Made by a program: the position numbers and the translations under genes. 15,078 nucleotides of DNA, taken from assembly GCA_023393575.1 (NCBI GenBank), contig JAEWKX010000266.1:1-15078 (forward strand), in the 5' to 3' direction. Positions within the stretch are counted from its first letter, which is position 1. The number at the start of each line of letters is the position of its first letter. This document shows positions 7,911-14,030 of the stretch, one piece after another. This DNA is from Pseudomonadota bacterium. Lineage in GTDB: Bacteria > Pseudomonadota > Alphaproteobacteria > Rhizobiales > Rhizobiaceae. Below the pieces are notes generated by a model. It saw only the letters and a list, made by a program, of their open reading frames with translations. It made no database searches and had not been told where the DNA came from.

Positions 7911-8165
7911 TCATTCACCGTCGAGCGGTTCGACGCCTTGCGGCTTGCCGGCACGGTCGAGGCGAATCTTCTCGATGCGGTTTTCCGCGGCGGCGAGCAG
8001 TTTCTCGCAGTGCTTCTTCAGCGCTTCGCCGCGTTCGTAGATGGCGATGGATTCGTCCAGCGCCACGTCGCCACGCTCCAGGCGCGCGACGATGCTTTCC
8101 AGCTCCGCCACGGCCTTTTCGAACGTGTAGCCGCTGACGTCGATGGTTTCCGCGGTGTCGGTCAT
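7911..8165 (-). CDS. xseB: Exodeoxyribonuclease VII small subunit
   Basis: XseB is the small subunit of exonuclease VII, which degrades single-stranded DNA from both ends into oligonucleotides together with XseA and acts in mismatch repair and DNA-damage tolerance. The 84 residues match the family length. The diagnostic pattern [19 protein letters not shown] (15-33), then [19 protein letters not shown] (36-54) and a basic helix around AENRIEKI, forms the helical hairpin that coats XseA. The ATG (8163-8165) lies two bases after the stop of the deacetylase gene, with AAGG seven bases upstream inside that gene's end, so the two are probably co-transcribed. No xseA is in the window. In many proteobacteria xseB is followed by ispA and dxs; here four transport-related and accessory genes intervene and ispA is absent. 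Confidence 0.95.
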   Translation of the reverse strand: MTDTAETIDVSGYTFEKAVAELESIVARLERGDVALDESIAIYERGEALKKHCEKLLAAAENRIEKIRLDRAGKPQGVEPLDGE

Positions 8166-8167
8166 GT

Positions 8168-9100
8168 TCAGCCCTTCATCAATCTGCAGATGTGCAGCCC
8201 GGCGGATTCCGCCAGTCCTTCGAGATCATAGCCTCCCTCCAGCAGGCTGATAAGCCGGTTGTCGGCATGTTTCCCGGCAATTTCCATCAGGCGTCCGGTC
8301 GCCCAGTCGAAGTCGTCGCCCACCAGGTTGATCTGCGCCAGGGGATCGCGGTGGTGCGCGTCGAACCCCGCCGAGATGATCAGGAAGTCGGGGCGAAAAT
8401 TCTCCAGCGCCGTCAGGACGCGCGTCCGGAACGCCTCGCGGAAATGTTCGCCGGCCGAATCCTTTTCGAGAGGCGCGTTGACGATGTTGCCCTTGGCGCC
8501 GGTCTCGTCCTTGGCGCCGGTCCAGGGATAGAGCGGCATCTGGTGTGTCGAGCAGAACAGGACGGAAGGATCGTCCCAGAAGATGTCCTGCGTGCCGTTG
8601 CCGTGATGGACGTCCCAGTCGACGATCGCCACCCGTTCGGCGCCATGGGCCTTCTGCGCGTGACGTGCCGCGATGGCAGCGTTGTTGAACAGGCAGAAAC
8701 CCATCGCCTTCGTCTTTTCCGCATGGTGCCCCGGAGGCCGGGCCGCAACGAAGACATTGTCGGCGGCGCCGGTGAACACGTCGTCCACCGCCGCCATGGC
8801 CGCGCCAATGCCGGTCAATGCCGCCTTGAGGCTCATCGGTCCTACATAGGTGTCCGCCTCGATCTGCCGCACCTCGTCCTCGTCCGGGATTTCGCGCACC
8901 ACCGCGCGCAGGTGCTCCTCCGGATGGGCGAGCAGCACAGCGTCCTCGCTGGCCTGCGGCGCCTGCCTGCGGTCCAGCTTCTCGAAGTTCGGATGCTGGA
9001 GCGCGATCGCCAGCGAGCGCAGCCGGTCCGCCCGTTCCGGATGCCCTTCCGGTGTCCGGTGCTCCAGGAAGATGTCGTGTTCGTAAAGACGGGTGGACAT
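8168..9100 (-). CDS. Histone deacetylase family hydrolase
   Basis: A 310-residue zinc-dependent deacetylase of the arginase/HDAC superfamily. Bacterial members deacetylate small acylated molecules such as acetylpolyamines, and possibly proteins; the natural substrate here is not known. All catalytic landmarks are intact: RPPGHHAE with the charge-relay histidines H125 and H126, GFCLFNN (134-140), DWDVHHGNG (161-169) giving zinc ligands D163 and H165, SAGFDAH (243-249) giving the third ligand D247, and LEGGYD (287-292) with transition-state tyrosine Y291. There is no signal peptide, so it is cytosolic. ATG 9100 has GAGG five bases upstream. xseB begins two bases after its stop. This deacetylase-xseB pairing is common in alphaproteobacteria; a functional reason is not established. 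A promoter-like pair lies at 9127-9155. Confidence 0.94.
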   Translation of the reverse strand: MSTRLYEHDIFLEHRTPEGHPERADRLRSLAIALQHPNFEKLDRRQAPQASEDAVLLAHPEEHLRAVVREIPDEDEVRQIEADTYVGPMSLKAALTGIGAAMAAVDDVFTGAADNVFVAARPPGHHAEKTKAMGFCLFNNAAIAARHAQKAHGAERVAIVDWDVHHGNGTQDIFWDDPSVLFCSTHQMPLYPWTGAKDETGAKGNIVNAPLEKDSAGEHFREAFRTRVLTALENFRPDFLIISAGFDAHHRDPLAQINLVGDDFDWATGRLMEIAGKHADNRLISLLEGGYDLEGLAESAGLHICRLMKG

Positions 9101-9126
9101 TCGGGCCTCGTTTTCCGGTTTGCCAC

Positions 9127-9155
9127 GACATGGCGCAGATCACGCTCCATTTCAA
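9127..9155 (-). promoter_or_regulatory. Possible promoter of the deacetylase-xseB operon
   Basis: On the minus strand TTGAAA (9155-9150) is followed after 17 bases by CATGTC (9132-9127), which would start transcription near 9120 and leave a leader of about 20 bases. The spacing is ideal, and the -10 is weak but similar to those proposed for dxs and the TAXI operon. It lies in the divergent gap shared with the thioesterase-like gene, for which I see no clear plus-strand promoter. Confidence 0.4.
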
Positions 9156-9226
9156 GCAAGTGAACGGCCGTGCTTGTTTAGGTGCGGAGAATGAGCTTAC
9201 ATGCCCTGGTCAGGTTGGAAGGTGCC

Positions 9227-9631
9227 GTGGATAGAGAGCCCGCCGATTTCATGGAGTTCCAGGTTCCCTTCCGGGACGTGGACATGCATGGCGAGATGTT
9301 CAAGTCCGTCTATCTCGCACGGGCGGAGGAGGCGCTGGCGTCGTTCTGGAAGCGGCGCCCGGCGGCTGCGGACGATCTTCACTTCACCGTCGGCAGGATC
9401 ACCTGCACGTTCCATGCGGCACTGCGCCTGCACGACCGCGTGCGGATGGACGTGCATGTCAGCAAGATCGGCGGCAGGTCGGCGGGGTTCCAGGTGCGTA
9501 TGGTGCGCGAAGGCGATAATGACGCCATAGCCGAGGCGGAAATCCTCTGGATCGCCTGCGACCGGCAGTCGAGGGAGCCGGTCGCGCTGCCCGAGGACCT
9601 GCGAGACTGGCTCTACGAATTCCTCGATTAG
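9227..9631 (+). CDS. Acyl-CoA thioesterase-like protein (4HBT hotdog fold)
   Basis: A 134-residue single hotdog-domain protein resembling the 4-hydroxybenzoyl-CoA thioesterase / YbgC group, which hydrolyses acyl-CoA thioesters in the cytosol. The entry motif FRDVDMHGEMFKSVYLARAEEAL (in two parts: FRDVDMHG 15-22, then EMFKSVYLARAEEAL) keeps the aspartates D17 and D19 but has Glu and Lys where the family usually has GH-x-N, so specificity may be unusual. A beta-rich hotdog core follows (HFTVGRITCTFHAALRL, then RVRMDVHVSKIGG). The start is uncertain. GTG 9227 has GGAAGG four bases upstream and gives a typical length. ATG 9191 has GGAG too close, and GTG 9182 has no ribosome site. The stop is one base from the bioY stop (convergent). 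Substrate unknown. Confidence 0.82.
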   Translation: MDREPADFMEFQVPFRDVDMHGEMFKSVYLARAEEALASFWKRRPAAADDLHFTVGRITCTFHAALRLHDRVRMDVHVSKIGGRSAGFQVRMVREGDNDAIAEAEILWIACDRQSREPVALPEDLRDWLYEFLD

Positions 9632-9632
9632 A

Positions 9633-10196
9633 TCAGGCGCGCGCGGGAAGCAGCGGGTAGCCGGCCATGACCGCCCGGCCGGCGAGCGCGGTGACCGCGG
9701 CCTTGACGAGGTCGCCGGGAATGAAGGCCATCGAGCCGACGAAGGCCTTGGTGAAGCCGAGGCCGGAAACCACGGCCAGGTAGCCGATGCCGAAGGCATA
9801 GAGCACGACGACCCCGCCCGCCACGGCGGCTGCGAAGAAGCCGGCCGTCTGCAGGGCCGCACCTTGCGAACTCCTCACGAAACGCTCCGACAGGAAGCCG
9901 GTCACGTAGGCGGCGAAGATCCAGCCGATGAGGAAGCCGGTGGTGGGGGCGGCAAAGACGGCAAGGCCGCCGCGGCCGCCGGAAAGCACGGGAAGGCCGA
10001 TGGCCGCAAGCAGGAGGACCAGCAGGACGGCGATCGTGCCGCGCCTGGCGCCGAGGACGACACCCGCAAGCATTACGCCCATCGACTGCGCCGTGATCGG
10101 CACCGGAATGAAACCGAGCATGATGGGCGGCAGCAGACCCAGAGCCACGATGATGGCGGCGAAAAGGGCACTGAGGACGAGATCGCGGGTACTCAT
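9633..10196 (-). CDS. bioY: Biotin transporter substrate-binding component BioY
   Basis: BioY is the membrane-embedded S-component that binds biotin in the ECF-type importer BioMNY. The 187 residues contain about six hydrophobic helices. Family signatures are FIPVPITAQSMGVMLAG near residues 29-45 (the PVPIT-Q loop), then GRGGLAVFAAPTTGFLIGW around 74-92, which is the conserved biotin-binding loop and helix start, and GYLAVVSGLGFTKAF further on. An in-frame upstream extension to 10253 is possible, but ATG 10196 is preferred because AGGAG lies seven bases upstream, overlapping the bioN stop codon. bioN ends ten bases before, so BioY is translated third from the bioMNY message. Solitary BioY proteins can transport weakly; with BioMN the affinity rises. 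Confidence 0.94.
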   Translation of the reverse strand: MSTRDLVLSALFAAIIVALGLLPPIMLGFIPVPITAQSMGVMLAGVVLGARRGTIAVLLVLLLAAIGLPVLSGGRGGLAVFAAPTTGFLIGWIFAAYVTGFLSERFVRSSQGAALQTAGFFAAAVAGGVVVLYAFGIGYLAVVSGLGFTKAFVGSMAFIPGDLVKAAVTALAGRAVMAGYPLLPARA

Positions 10197-10206
10197 GAAG
10201 ATGCTC

Positions 10207-10827
10207 CTAGGATGGGGATGGTGGTTTGTGCCCGCGGATGCCGCGGGCGTCAATGGCCGCCGCGATCTCGTCGGCGCTCCGCAGGGTCTGTATGGTCAGC
10301 GGCACGATCACGGTCATGGGCCGCAGCTTCAGGCCCCGGGCCCGATGCGCCTGGCGCAGGATCTCGTACCGGGAGACGACCTCGGGCACGAAGCGGATGA
10401 CGAGTCCGACGGCCAGGCCGATGTCGTCCGCCCTGACGAGGCCGATCCTTTCCAGCGGGCGGGCTGCGGCGGAGATCTCCCCGATGAACGAGCCGACGGG
10501 CGTCGTGGCGGTCACGGCCGCTGCGACGAGCATCAGCGTCGTAAGCCGCAGCAGCACCACCACGCCTTCTTCCGCCGTGTTCAGGATCAGGGTCGCCAGC
10601 GCCACCACCGCGATGGTCAGCAGGATCGGCCTCAGCCGGAGCCAGCTCTGCCGCCAGCCGATTTTGAGGGAAGCGTAGAGAAGGACGCCGGCGAGCGCCG
10701 CACCGCCCAGAACGATCGGGGAGCGGGTCAGAAAGAGCGCCAGGCTGGCGGCAACGAGGAGGACGAGCTTGACGCGCGGAGACAGGCGGTGGAGCCGGCT
10801 GTCTCCCTCGACGTAGAGAGATTTCAT
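10207..10827 (-). CDS. bioN: Energy-coupling factor transmembrane protein BioN
   Basis: BioN is the EcfT-type coupling protein that links the ATPase BioM to the biotin-binding protein BioY in the inner membrane. The 206 residues begin with a short cytosolic stretch (LYVEGDSRLHRLSPRVKL), then several hydrophobic helices, and a C-terminal cytosolic region with the two Ala-Arg-Gly motifs of EcfT proteins: ARG at 163-165 (AHRARGLKLRP) and ARG at 194-196 (AIDARGIRG). Those motifs form the coupling helices that dock into the ATPase. The ATG (10825-10827) overlaps the bioM stop as ATGA, indicating translational coupling. The order bioM-bioN-bioY is that of the known rhizobial biotin operon. Confidence 0.94.
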   Translation of the reverse strand: MKSLYVEGDSRLHRLSPRVKLVLLVAASLALFLTRSPIVLGGAALAGVLLYASLKIGWRQSWLRLRPILLTIAVVALATLILNTAEEGVVVLLRLTTLMLVAAAVTATTPVGSFIGEISAAARPLERIGLVRADDIGLAVGLVIRFVPEVVSRYEILRQAHRARGLKLRPMTVIVPLTIQTLRSADEIAAAIDARGIRGHKPPSPS

Positions 10828-11504
10828 GGCGTGGCGATCTTCCGGTATTCGTCGACGACCTCTGCCGGTGTGCCGTCCGCCACGACGCGCCCTTCATGAA
10901 AAAGCAGCACCCTGTCGAAGTCCTCGATCAGGGAAAGGTCGTGGCTGATCACCAGCACATCCTCGTCCAGTGCGCGCAGCGTCCTCTCGACGAGCGCGCG
11001 ATTGCGCAGGTCGAGCTGGTTCGTCGGCTCGTCCAGGATGACGATCGGCGGCTCGGTGACCAGGACGGAGGCAAGTGCCGCGAGTTGCAGCTCTCCCCCG
11101 GAGAGTTCATGAACCCGGCGGCCGGCCAGATGCCCGATGCCGAAACGGGCGAGTACGCCGCTCACCCTGTCCTCTATCTGGCTCTGCGTCAGCTTCCGGC
11201 GGCGAAGTCCCAGTTCGATGTCCTCGCGGAGAATGGGAAGGATGATCTGGTTCTGCGGATTCTGGAAGATGAAGCCGACCTGGCTGCGCACCGCGTCGCC
11301 ATCCGCGGCCGTATCGAGCCCGTTCACGACCACACGCCCCTGGCTCGGTTGCACCAGCCCGTTGATCATCCGCGCAAAGGTCGTCTTGCCGGATCCGTTG
11401 AGGCCGATGATTGCAATCCGGCGCTCCGTCAGCGAGAGGGACAAGGGATGCAGGGCGGTTCGCCCGTCGAAGCTCGCCCCTGCCTGATCGAATTCGACGT
11501 CCAC
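10824..11504 (-). CDS. bioM: Biotin transport ATP-binding protein BioM
   Basis: BioM is the ABC-type ATPase of the ECF biotin importer; two copies power transport through BioN. The 226 residues contain Walker A GLNGSGKTT (34-42), Q-loop Q81 in FQNPQNQ, signature LSGGELQ (134-140), Walker B VILDEP (155-160, catalytic E159), a D-loop (NQLDL) and switch histidine H188 (ISHDLS). The family-typical QNP-NQI segment is that of ECF ATPases. The start is GTG 11504, with GAGGG eight bases upstream; a nearby ATG at 11512 is out of frame. Only one ATPase gene is present, as in other BioMNY systems, so a homodimer is expected. A CTATAG -10 lies 28 bases upstream, in the 111-base gap shared with the divergent YcaQ-family gene. 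Confidence 0.95.
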   Translation of the reverse strand: MDVEFDQAGASFDGRTALHPLSLSLTERRIAIIGLNGSGKTTFARMINGLVQPSQGRVVVNGLDTAADGDAVRSQVGFIFQNPQNQIILPILREDIELGLRRRKLTQSQIEDRVSGVLARFGIGHLAGRRVHELSGGELQLAALASVLVTEPPIVILDEPTNQLDLRNRALVERTLRALDEDVLVISHDLSLIEDFDRVLLFHEGRVVADGTPAEVVDEYRKIATP

Positions 11505-11531
11505 CCGCGCATCCCTCGCTTGCTGGCGCTG

Positions 11532-11560
11532 CTATAGACCGGATGCAGGGAGGGGGGGAA
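11532..11560 (-). promoter_or_regulatory. Possible bioMNY promoter with partial BioR-like box
   Basis: On the minus strand CTATAG (11537-11532) resembles the rhizobial -10 and would start transcription near 11525, about 20 bases before bioM. No good -35 is present at 17 bases (TTCCCC). The -10 overlaps TCTATA (11538-11533), six of ten positions of the alphaproteobacterial BioR operator TTATMKATAA; the left arm is not conserved. A run of seven C (minus strand, 11558-11552) lies in the spacer. Weak inference. Confidence 0.3.
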
Positions 11561-11579
11561 GTAAAACAGAACGTGAACA

Positions 11580-11608
11580 TTGAAGTGGGACCGTGATCGC
11601 CCTAGTCT
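11580..11608 (+). promoter_or_regulatory. Promoter giving a leaderless YcaQ-family transcript
   Basis: TTGAAG (11580-11585), a 17-base spacer and TAGTCT (11603-11608) form a plausible housekeeping promoter. Seven bases downstream of the -10 is the ATG at 11616, so the transcript would begin at or within a base of the start codon. No Shine-Dalgarno sequence is at a usable distance, which agrees with leaderless translation. Confidence 0.45.
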
Positions 11609-11615
11609 TGCAGGC

Positions 11616-12809
11616 ATGGTGATTCTCATCCCGAACGAGCAGGCCCGCAGGATGTTTCTGGAGCGGCAGGGGCTTTCCCAGCCGCCCTCCCGCAGCCTGG
11701 ACAAGTCCGGCCTGTTGAGCCTGATCGACAAGATGGGCTTCGTGCAGATCGACAGTATCGCAACCGTCGAGCGCGCCCATCACATGATCCTGTTCTCCCG
11801 CAACCAGACCTACCGCCGCGAGCACCTGCAGCATCTCCTGGAGAAGGATGGCGAGCTTTTCGAACACTGGACGCATGATGCCTCGGTCATTCCCTCCGGC
11901 TTTTTTCGCTACTGGAAACATCGTTTCCGTCGCCGCGAAGCGGTGATCGGCGAGCGGTGGCGAAAATGGCAGGGCGAGAATTTCGACAGCGCCTTCGAGG
12001 AGACCTACCGGCGCATCGTCGAAGATGGGCCGATCATGGCCCGCGAGATGAAGGCGCAGGAGCACAAGTCCGGCGGATGGTGGAACTGGCATCCCAGCAA
12101 GACCGCCCTGGAATACTACTGGCACACGGGAAAGCTTGCGATCGCGGGCAGGGTGAACTTCCAGAAGATCTACGACCTGACGGAGCGGGTGCTGCCGGCC
12201 CATCACCACGAGCCGGAGGTGAGCCACGAGGAGTTTGTCGACTGGGCCTGCCGCGGCGCGCTGGAGCGGCTGGGATTTGCCACCTCCGGCGAGATCGCCG
12301 CCTTCTGGGACCTGGTCACGCCCCAGGAGGCGAAGGAATGGGTTGCGGCCCGCCGCGACGAATTGACGGAGGTGGTCATCGAGACCGCCAATGGCAGCCG
12401 GCCGCGCGCTGCCCATGCGCTTGCGGGCTTTCCCGAAAATCTCGGGGACATTCCCGAACCGCCGGCCCGCATCCGGGTCCTGAGCCCCTTCGACCCTCTG
12501 CTGCGGGATCGCAACCGCGCCGAACGGCTGTTCGATTTCAGCTACCGCATCGAGATCTTCGTGCCGGAGCCGAAGCGGCAATACGGCTATTACGTCTTCC
12601 CGCTGATCGAGGGCGACAGGATGATCGGCCGCATCGACATGAAGGCGGACCGCAAGGCCGGAACGCTTGATGTCAGGCGCCTCTGGCTGGAGCGCGGCAT
12701 ACGCGCCTCTCGCGGCCGGCTCGAGAAACTGGAAGCCGAACTGCTGCGTGTCGGACGGTTCGCGGGCGCGGAACGTCTCAGCTTCCTGCCCGGCTGGCGG
12801 GCCGATTGA
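11616..12809 (+). CDS. YcaQ/AlkX-family winged-helix DNA glycosylase-like protein
   Basis: A 397-residue member of the HTH_42 / DUF1006 family, which includes E. coli YcaQ (AlkX), a glycosylase that unhooks interstrand crosslinks and removes alkylated bases, and Streptomyces AlkZ. Three tandem winged-helix domains and a C-terminal beta barrel are typical at this length. The catalytic-loop motif is visible as VQIDSIATVERAHH: Q44-I45-D46 fits the Q-hydrophobic-D type of YcaQ rather than the Q-hydrophobic-Q of AlkZ. Other family blocks are FEHWTHDASVIP (near 86-97), WWNWHPSKTALEYYWHTGKL and LSPFDPLLRDRNRAERLFDFSY in two parts. The start is ATG 11616; an in-frame TTG at 11580 lacks a ribosome site and coincides with the proposed -35. 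It diverges from bioM and precedes the RES-Xre module by 62 bases. Confidence 0.88.
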   Translation: MVILIPNEQARRMFLERQGLSQPPSRSLDKSGLLSLIDKMGFVQIDSIATVERAHHMILFSRNQTYRREHLQHLLEKDGELFEHWTHDASVIPSGFFRYWKHRFRRREAVIGERWRKWQGENFDSAFEETYRRIVEDGPIMAREMKAQEHKSGGWWNWHPSKTALEYYWHTGKLAIAGRVNFQKIYDLTERVLPAHHHEPEVSHEEFVDWACRGALERLGFATSGEIAAFWDLVTPQEAKEWVAARRDELTEVVIETANGSRPRAAHALAGFPENLGDIPEPPARIRVLSPFDPLLRDRNRAERLFDFSYRIEIFVPEPKRQYGYYVFPLIEGDRMIGRIDMKADRKAGTLDVRRLWLERGIRASRGRLEKLEAELLRVGRFAGAERLSFLPGWRAD

Positions 12810-12829
12810 GATCAGTGATGGCAATAGTC

Positions 12830-12863
12830 GTCAAATGATGTATATTGTAGCTGTCAATTGATG
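12830..12863 (+). promoter_or_regulatory. Paired operator-like repeats around the xre-res promoter
   Basis: GTCAAATGATG (12830-12840) and GTCAATTGATG (12853-12863) are direct repeats differing at one base, 23 bases apart (about two helical turns). The second contains the perfect palindrome TCAATTGA. TATATT (12841-12846), a possible -10, sits between them; a good -35 is not seen. The arrangement suits autorepression by the Xre-type antitoxin, by analogy with other modules. Confidence 0.5.
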
Positions 12864-12871
12864 GAGACGGT

Positions 12872-13306
12872 ATGCCCGCCGCACTTGAGCTCGCGTCAGC
12901 ACGAGGCACCCGAAGGCGCCGGAGTTTTGCATCCGAGGCCGACCGCGCACGGTTGTCTGCCACGGCCCTCAAAGCCTTTCGCAGGCTGGTCGAGGAATGG
13001 GATCTGACGGGTGCCGAGGCCGCGGCTTTGCTGGGAGTATCGGTCAGCACCTGGGATCGGCTGAAGCCGGGAAGCGAGGGCCGGGCGCTCAGCCAGGACC
13101 AGATGACGCGTATTTCGGTCCTGACCGGCATCTACAAGGGGCTGCATCTGCTGTTTGCCGACGGCATGGCGGATCGCTGGCCTTCGCTGGAAAATTCAGG
13201 GCCTTTGTTCCGTGGAGAAACTCCGGTCAGCGCCATGATCGAAGGAGGCATCCCGCTGATGCTGGATGTTCGCCGGTATGTCGATGCCGTGCGTGGAGGC
13301 CTTTGA
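12872..13306 (+). CDS. Xre/MbcA/ParS-type antitoxin (DUF2384)
   Basis: A 144-residue antitoxin of the RES-Xre class. The basic N-terminus (ARGTRRRR) is followed by a helix-turn-helix-like region TGAEAAALLGVSVSTWDRLK (46-65), a dimerisation stretch ISVLTGIYKGLHLLF (81-95), and the toxin-binding DUF2384/MbcA domain at 109-143 (SGPLFRGETPVSAMIEGG, then IPLMLDVRRYVDAVRGG). In known systems the C-terminus enters the toxin's active site and the HTH represses the operon. ATG 12872 has GGAG five to six bases upstream. The stop is three bases before the toxin's GTG, with the same transcript assumed. Two operator-like repeats lie immediately upstream. Antitoxin first, toxin second is the usual order. 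Confidence 0.92.
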   Translation: MPAALELASARGTRRRRSFASEADRARLSATALKAFRRLVEEWDLTGAEAAALLGVSVSTWDRLKPGSEGRALSQDQMTRISVLTGIYKGLHLLFADGMADRWPSLENSGPLFRGETPVSAMIEGGIPLMLDVRRYVDAVRGGL

Positions 13307-13309
13307 CCG

Positions 13310-13999
13310 GTGATGTTCCGATCATCACCACGGCCTATTCGAGGACGGGTTCGGCTTGTCTCCACGGCGCGGCTCCGCGAATCGGTGCTAGCGCCCCTGG
13401 TCGATGATGCGGACGAGCTTGCCGAACTGGCGGAGATCGAAGGCGCGACCAGCAGCCGCAGCATGGCGGAGAGCACCGGCATCTCGGGTCTCGCGGCACA
13501 TGAACTCGTCTACGACGTTCCTCATGCACACTTCATCAATGCGAGTTTCGCCTACGCCAAGCCGCGCGAGCCGAACCGATTCAATGGCGAGAACCGGGGC
13601 GCATGGTATGCCGCGCTCGATGTCGGGACGTGCCTCGCGGAGATCACCTTCCATATGACCGAGTTCCTGGCGCGGACCGGCCATTTCGAAGCCGCGGTCG
13701 ATTATGCGGAAATGTTCTGCAGCCTGTCGGGAGATTTCCTCGATCTGAGGTCTCTCCCCACCCATCCCGCGCTGCATCCGGACAAGGCAACCGGCTATCC
13801 CGAAGGGAACGCCCTTGCCGCGCAGGCCCGGGCTCAAGGCCTGAACGGGATCGTCTATCCGTCTGTCCGCCATCCCGGCGGTACCTGCTTTGCCGTGCTT
13901 CGGCCGGCAGCCGTGCAATCGGTACGGCAGGGCGACATCTATCGGCTTATATGGGCGGGCGACCCGTCACCGGCGACAGAAGGTCCTATCGGCGCCTAG
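13310..13999 (+). CDS. RES-domain toxin (NAD+-consuming or ADP-ribosyl-transferring)
   Basis: A 229-residue RES-family toxin partner of the upstream Xre-type antitoxin. Characterised RES toxins destroy NAD+ by phosphorolysis or hydrolysis (MbcT and relatives) or ADP-ribosylate a metabolic enzyme (ParT), so growth stops when the antitoxin is lost; which chemistry applies here cannot be read from sequence. Landmarks are the arginine in EPNRFNGENRGAWYAA (R90, Y100), the catalytic-type glutamate E111 in GTCLAEITFH, and the S185-containing block GIVYPSVRHPGGTCFAVLRP (180-199), with the RES-type serine and arginine. The chain is full length and unbroken. Start is GTG 13310 with GGAGG ten bases before; ATG 13313 is equally possible and shortens it by one residue. 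It ends 31 bases from the convergent ribB stop. Confidence 0.92.
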   Translation: MMFRSSPRPIRGRVRLVSTARLRESVLAPLVDDADELAELAEIEGATSSRSMAESTGISGLAAHELVYDVPHAHFINASFAYAKPREPNRFNGENRGAWYAALDVGTCLAEITFHMTEFLARTGHFEAAVDYAEMFCSLSGDFLDLRSLPTHPALHPDKATGYPEGNALAAQARAQGLNGIVYPSVRHPGGTCFAVLRPAAVQSVRQGDIYRLIWAGDPSPATEGPIGA

Positions 14000-14030
14000 C
14001 CGCTCCCATTGTCCCGGCCGAAGCGCGGCC

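Noticed and set aside
11545..11560. G-rich run read as a possible G-quadruplex
   Set aside because: Only one tract of seven G and one of three are present; four well-spaced G-tracts are lacking.
11532..12824. 430-codon minus-strand frame opposite the YcaQ-family gene
   Set aside because: It is antisense to a well-supported gene and shows no domain; it also runs through the divergent promoter region.
14016..14030. GGCCG / CGGCC stem between the convergent RES and ribB stops
   Set aside because: Five base pairs with no T-run on either strand; such stems are frequent by chance at this GC content.
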